Made by a program: the position numbers and the translations under genes. DNA of 14,176 nt, taken from the NCBI GenBank assembly GCA_028696375.1, contig JAQVHD010000012.1, positions 1 to 14,176 of the forward strand. Direction: 5' to 3'. Within the stretch, counting starts at the first letter, position 1. Each line of letters starts with the position of its first letter. The DNA is from Minisyncoccota bacterium (GTDB lineage: Bacteria > Patescibacteriota > Minisyncoccia > UBA6257 > JAAZHW01). Under the pieces are notes generated by a model, which had not been told where the DNA came from, did no database searches, and saw only the letters and a list, made by a program, of their open reading frames with translations. This document shows positions 13,542 to 14,176 of the stretch, piece by piece.

Positions 13542-13580
13542 GGCGGCGGCGATTTTTCTTATAGAAAAATCGCCGCCGCC
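13542..13580. repeat. 18-bp perfect GC-rich inverted repeat
   Basis: GGCGGCGGCGATTTTTCT and its exact complement, separated by only TAT. Neither side has a following U-tract, so it is not a standard terminator. Its GGC triplets differ strongly from the AT-rich surroundings. It lies 66 bp before alaS in its presumed leader or promoter region. Confidence 0.85.
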
Positions 13581-13624
13581 TCTCCGCTCGTAAAAATAAA
13601 CAAATTGCCCATTTTTATTTCCTG

Positions 13625-13668
13625 AATTAGCTCATGAATTAATTCATGAATTAATTCATGAGCTAATT
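13625..13668. repeat. Perfect 44-bp palindrome with 12-bp internal period
   Basis: The segment equals its own reverse complement over all 44 bases. Inside, the unit TCATGAATTAAT is repeated, giving three TCATGA sites 12 bp apart. In DNA this could bind a multimeric regulator on one face about every turn; as RNA it would fold into one long hairpin. No known operator matches. Confidence 0.85.
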
Positions 13669-13727
13669 TGAGAATAATTTTACGAAAGTACTTTAAACAA
13701 TTTTTTCTTTGAAAATTGAAAACGGAT

Positions 13728-13752
13728 AAAAAAGTCCGCTTAAGAGCGGACT
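13728..13752 (-). terminator. Intrinsic terminator of the small charged protein gene
   Basis: AGTCCGCT/AGCGGACT (8 bp) with a TAAG loop, followed on the minus strand by TTTTT. It also has a T7 run on the other side, so it could stop transcription both ways. The stop codon of the gene lies at the edge of the loop, so the last codons encode one arm of the stem. Confidence 0.85.
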
Positions 13753-14123
13753 GATTTTTTTAACTCTTCCACGCGCAGATAGGGCTTGGCCTCTTTTTTT
13801 TCGGCCATTTTTAAAACTCTTTCCAATCCGAGCAATCGAATAACCGGTTGAGGCTGCACCTTTACCACTTGACAGAACTGCTTCATGGGCATTAAACGGC
13901 AAAGACGCAGAGGATCAATTTCCAAAATCAATGACTGGATTTTTTTTACGGTTTTGTTTTCTTTTTCAACCGGAATTTCATTTTTATGATATTTCTCCAT
14001 TAACTTGATAAGAGTGTCCGCTACTTTTCTTTCTTTCCTTTCAATCCTATTTTTCTCTTCTCTTAATCTTACCAGCTGCCAGGCCAATTGTTTCATTCTG
14101 TCGCCATTGCCATTTTTTTTCAT
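13740..14123 (-). CDS. Uncharacterised small charged protein
   Basis: A 127-residue protein that I do not recognise. Residues 1-50 are rich in Lys, Arg and Glu with spacing that suggests a coiled coil (LAWQLVRLREEKNRIERKERKVADTLIKLMEKY), the middle (58-100) is more hydrophobic (IQSLILEIDPLRLCRLMPMKQFCQVVKVQPQPVIRLLGLERVL), and the end is again basic. There is no signal peptide or membrane helix, so it is likely cytoplasmic. It differs from the other genes in having a textbook Shine-Dalgarno, AAGGAGG, 7 nt before the ATG, and a terminator that overlaps its stop codon, so it is probably a single-gene unit (its promoter would be at the window edge). Acquisition from outside is possible but not shown. 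Start confidence is high because of the ribosome binding site. Confidence 0.7.
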   Translation of the reverse strand: MKKNGNGDRMKQLAWQLVRLREEKNRIERKERKVADTLIKLMEKYHKNEIPVEKENKTVKKIQSLILEIDPLRLCRLMPMKQFCQVVKVQPQPVIRLLGLERVLKMAEKKEAKPYLRVEELKKSVRS

Positions 14124-14126
14124 GCG

Positions 14127-14136
14127 ATTTCCTCCT
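14127..14136 (-). promoter_or_regulatory. Strong Shine-Dalgarno of the small charged protein
   Basis: Minus-strand AAGGAGG, 7 nt from the ATG at 14123, fits the ideal ribosome binding site. It is the only clear one in the window and would pair poorly with the 16S tail found at 2461-2470. Confidence 0.8.
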
Positions 14137-14176
14137 TATTAAAATTTTTGATTGCTAATTTTAGCTTAAAACTTTA

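Overview
The window reads as a stretch of chromosome from a Candidate Phyla Radiation (Patescibacteria) bacterium, most likely of the Parcubacteria type. Evidence: a 16S rRNA gene with CPR-like universal-region variants (TGTACTCACCGCCCGTCA, GGAATAGACGGGGA), several hairpin expansions and poor matches to common PCR primers; low G+C protein genes; tightly packed genes; shortened versions of conserved proteins (AlaRS without its C-terminal domain, RNA polymerase alpha without its C-terminal domain, short L13); and a patescibacterial-style 'baseplate J-like' membrane protein. All genes lie on the minus strand, so the window is best read from right to left.

Right to left: a small uncharacterised charged protein with its own terminator (14123-13728); a spacer with an 18-bp GC-rich hairpin and a perfect 44-bp palindrome; alaS; a degenerate FtsA/PilM-like actin-fold protein and a single-pass membrane protein with a baseplate-J-like ectodomain; then, behind a near-consensus promoter, the translation/transcription operon infA-rpmJ-rpsM-rpsK-rpsD-rpoA-rplQ-rplM-rpsI. 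A 579-bp gap follows, holding candidate terminators and a complete rRNA leader (promoter, boxB/boxA-like elements, 5' arm of a processing stalk). Then come the 16S gene (about 1.79 kb), the 3' arm of the stalk and an intrinsic terminator. The left end has a stand-alone CheY-like receiver protein and three type IV pilin-like genes, the last cut by the window edge.

The 16S gene is a complete transcription unit by itself. A 33-bp stalk encloses only the 16S and is followed at once by a terminator, so 23S and 5S must lie elsewhere. The most striking point is the 3' end of the 16S: the universal GGATCA is followed by TTTTTAAAGG instead of CCTCCTTT, so the anti-Shine-Dalgarno sequence is missing or displaced. 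In agreement, nearly every gene here lacks a Shine-Dalgarno sequence, and several promoters sit so close to the start codon that their mRNAs would be leaderless or nearly so. The one clear exception is the small gene at 13740-14123, which has a textbook AAGGAGG.

Functionally, the central block makes ribosomal subunits and RNA polymerase. The left block is a surface-appendage module (pilins plus a response regulator), and the envelope pair next to alaS may belong to a cell-surface or division machinery that the sequence alone does not identify. No mobile element, CRISPR array or tRNA gene was found.
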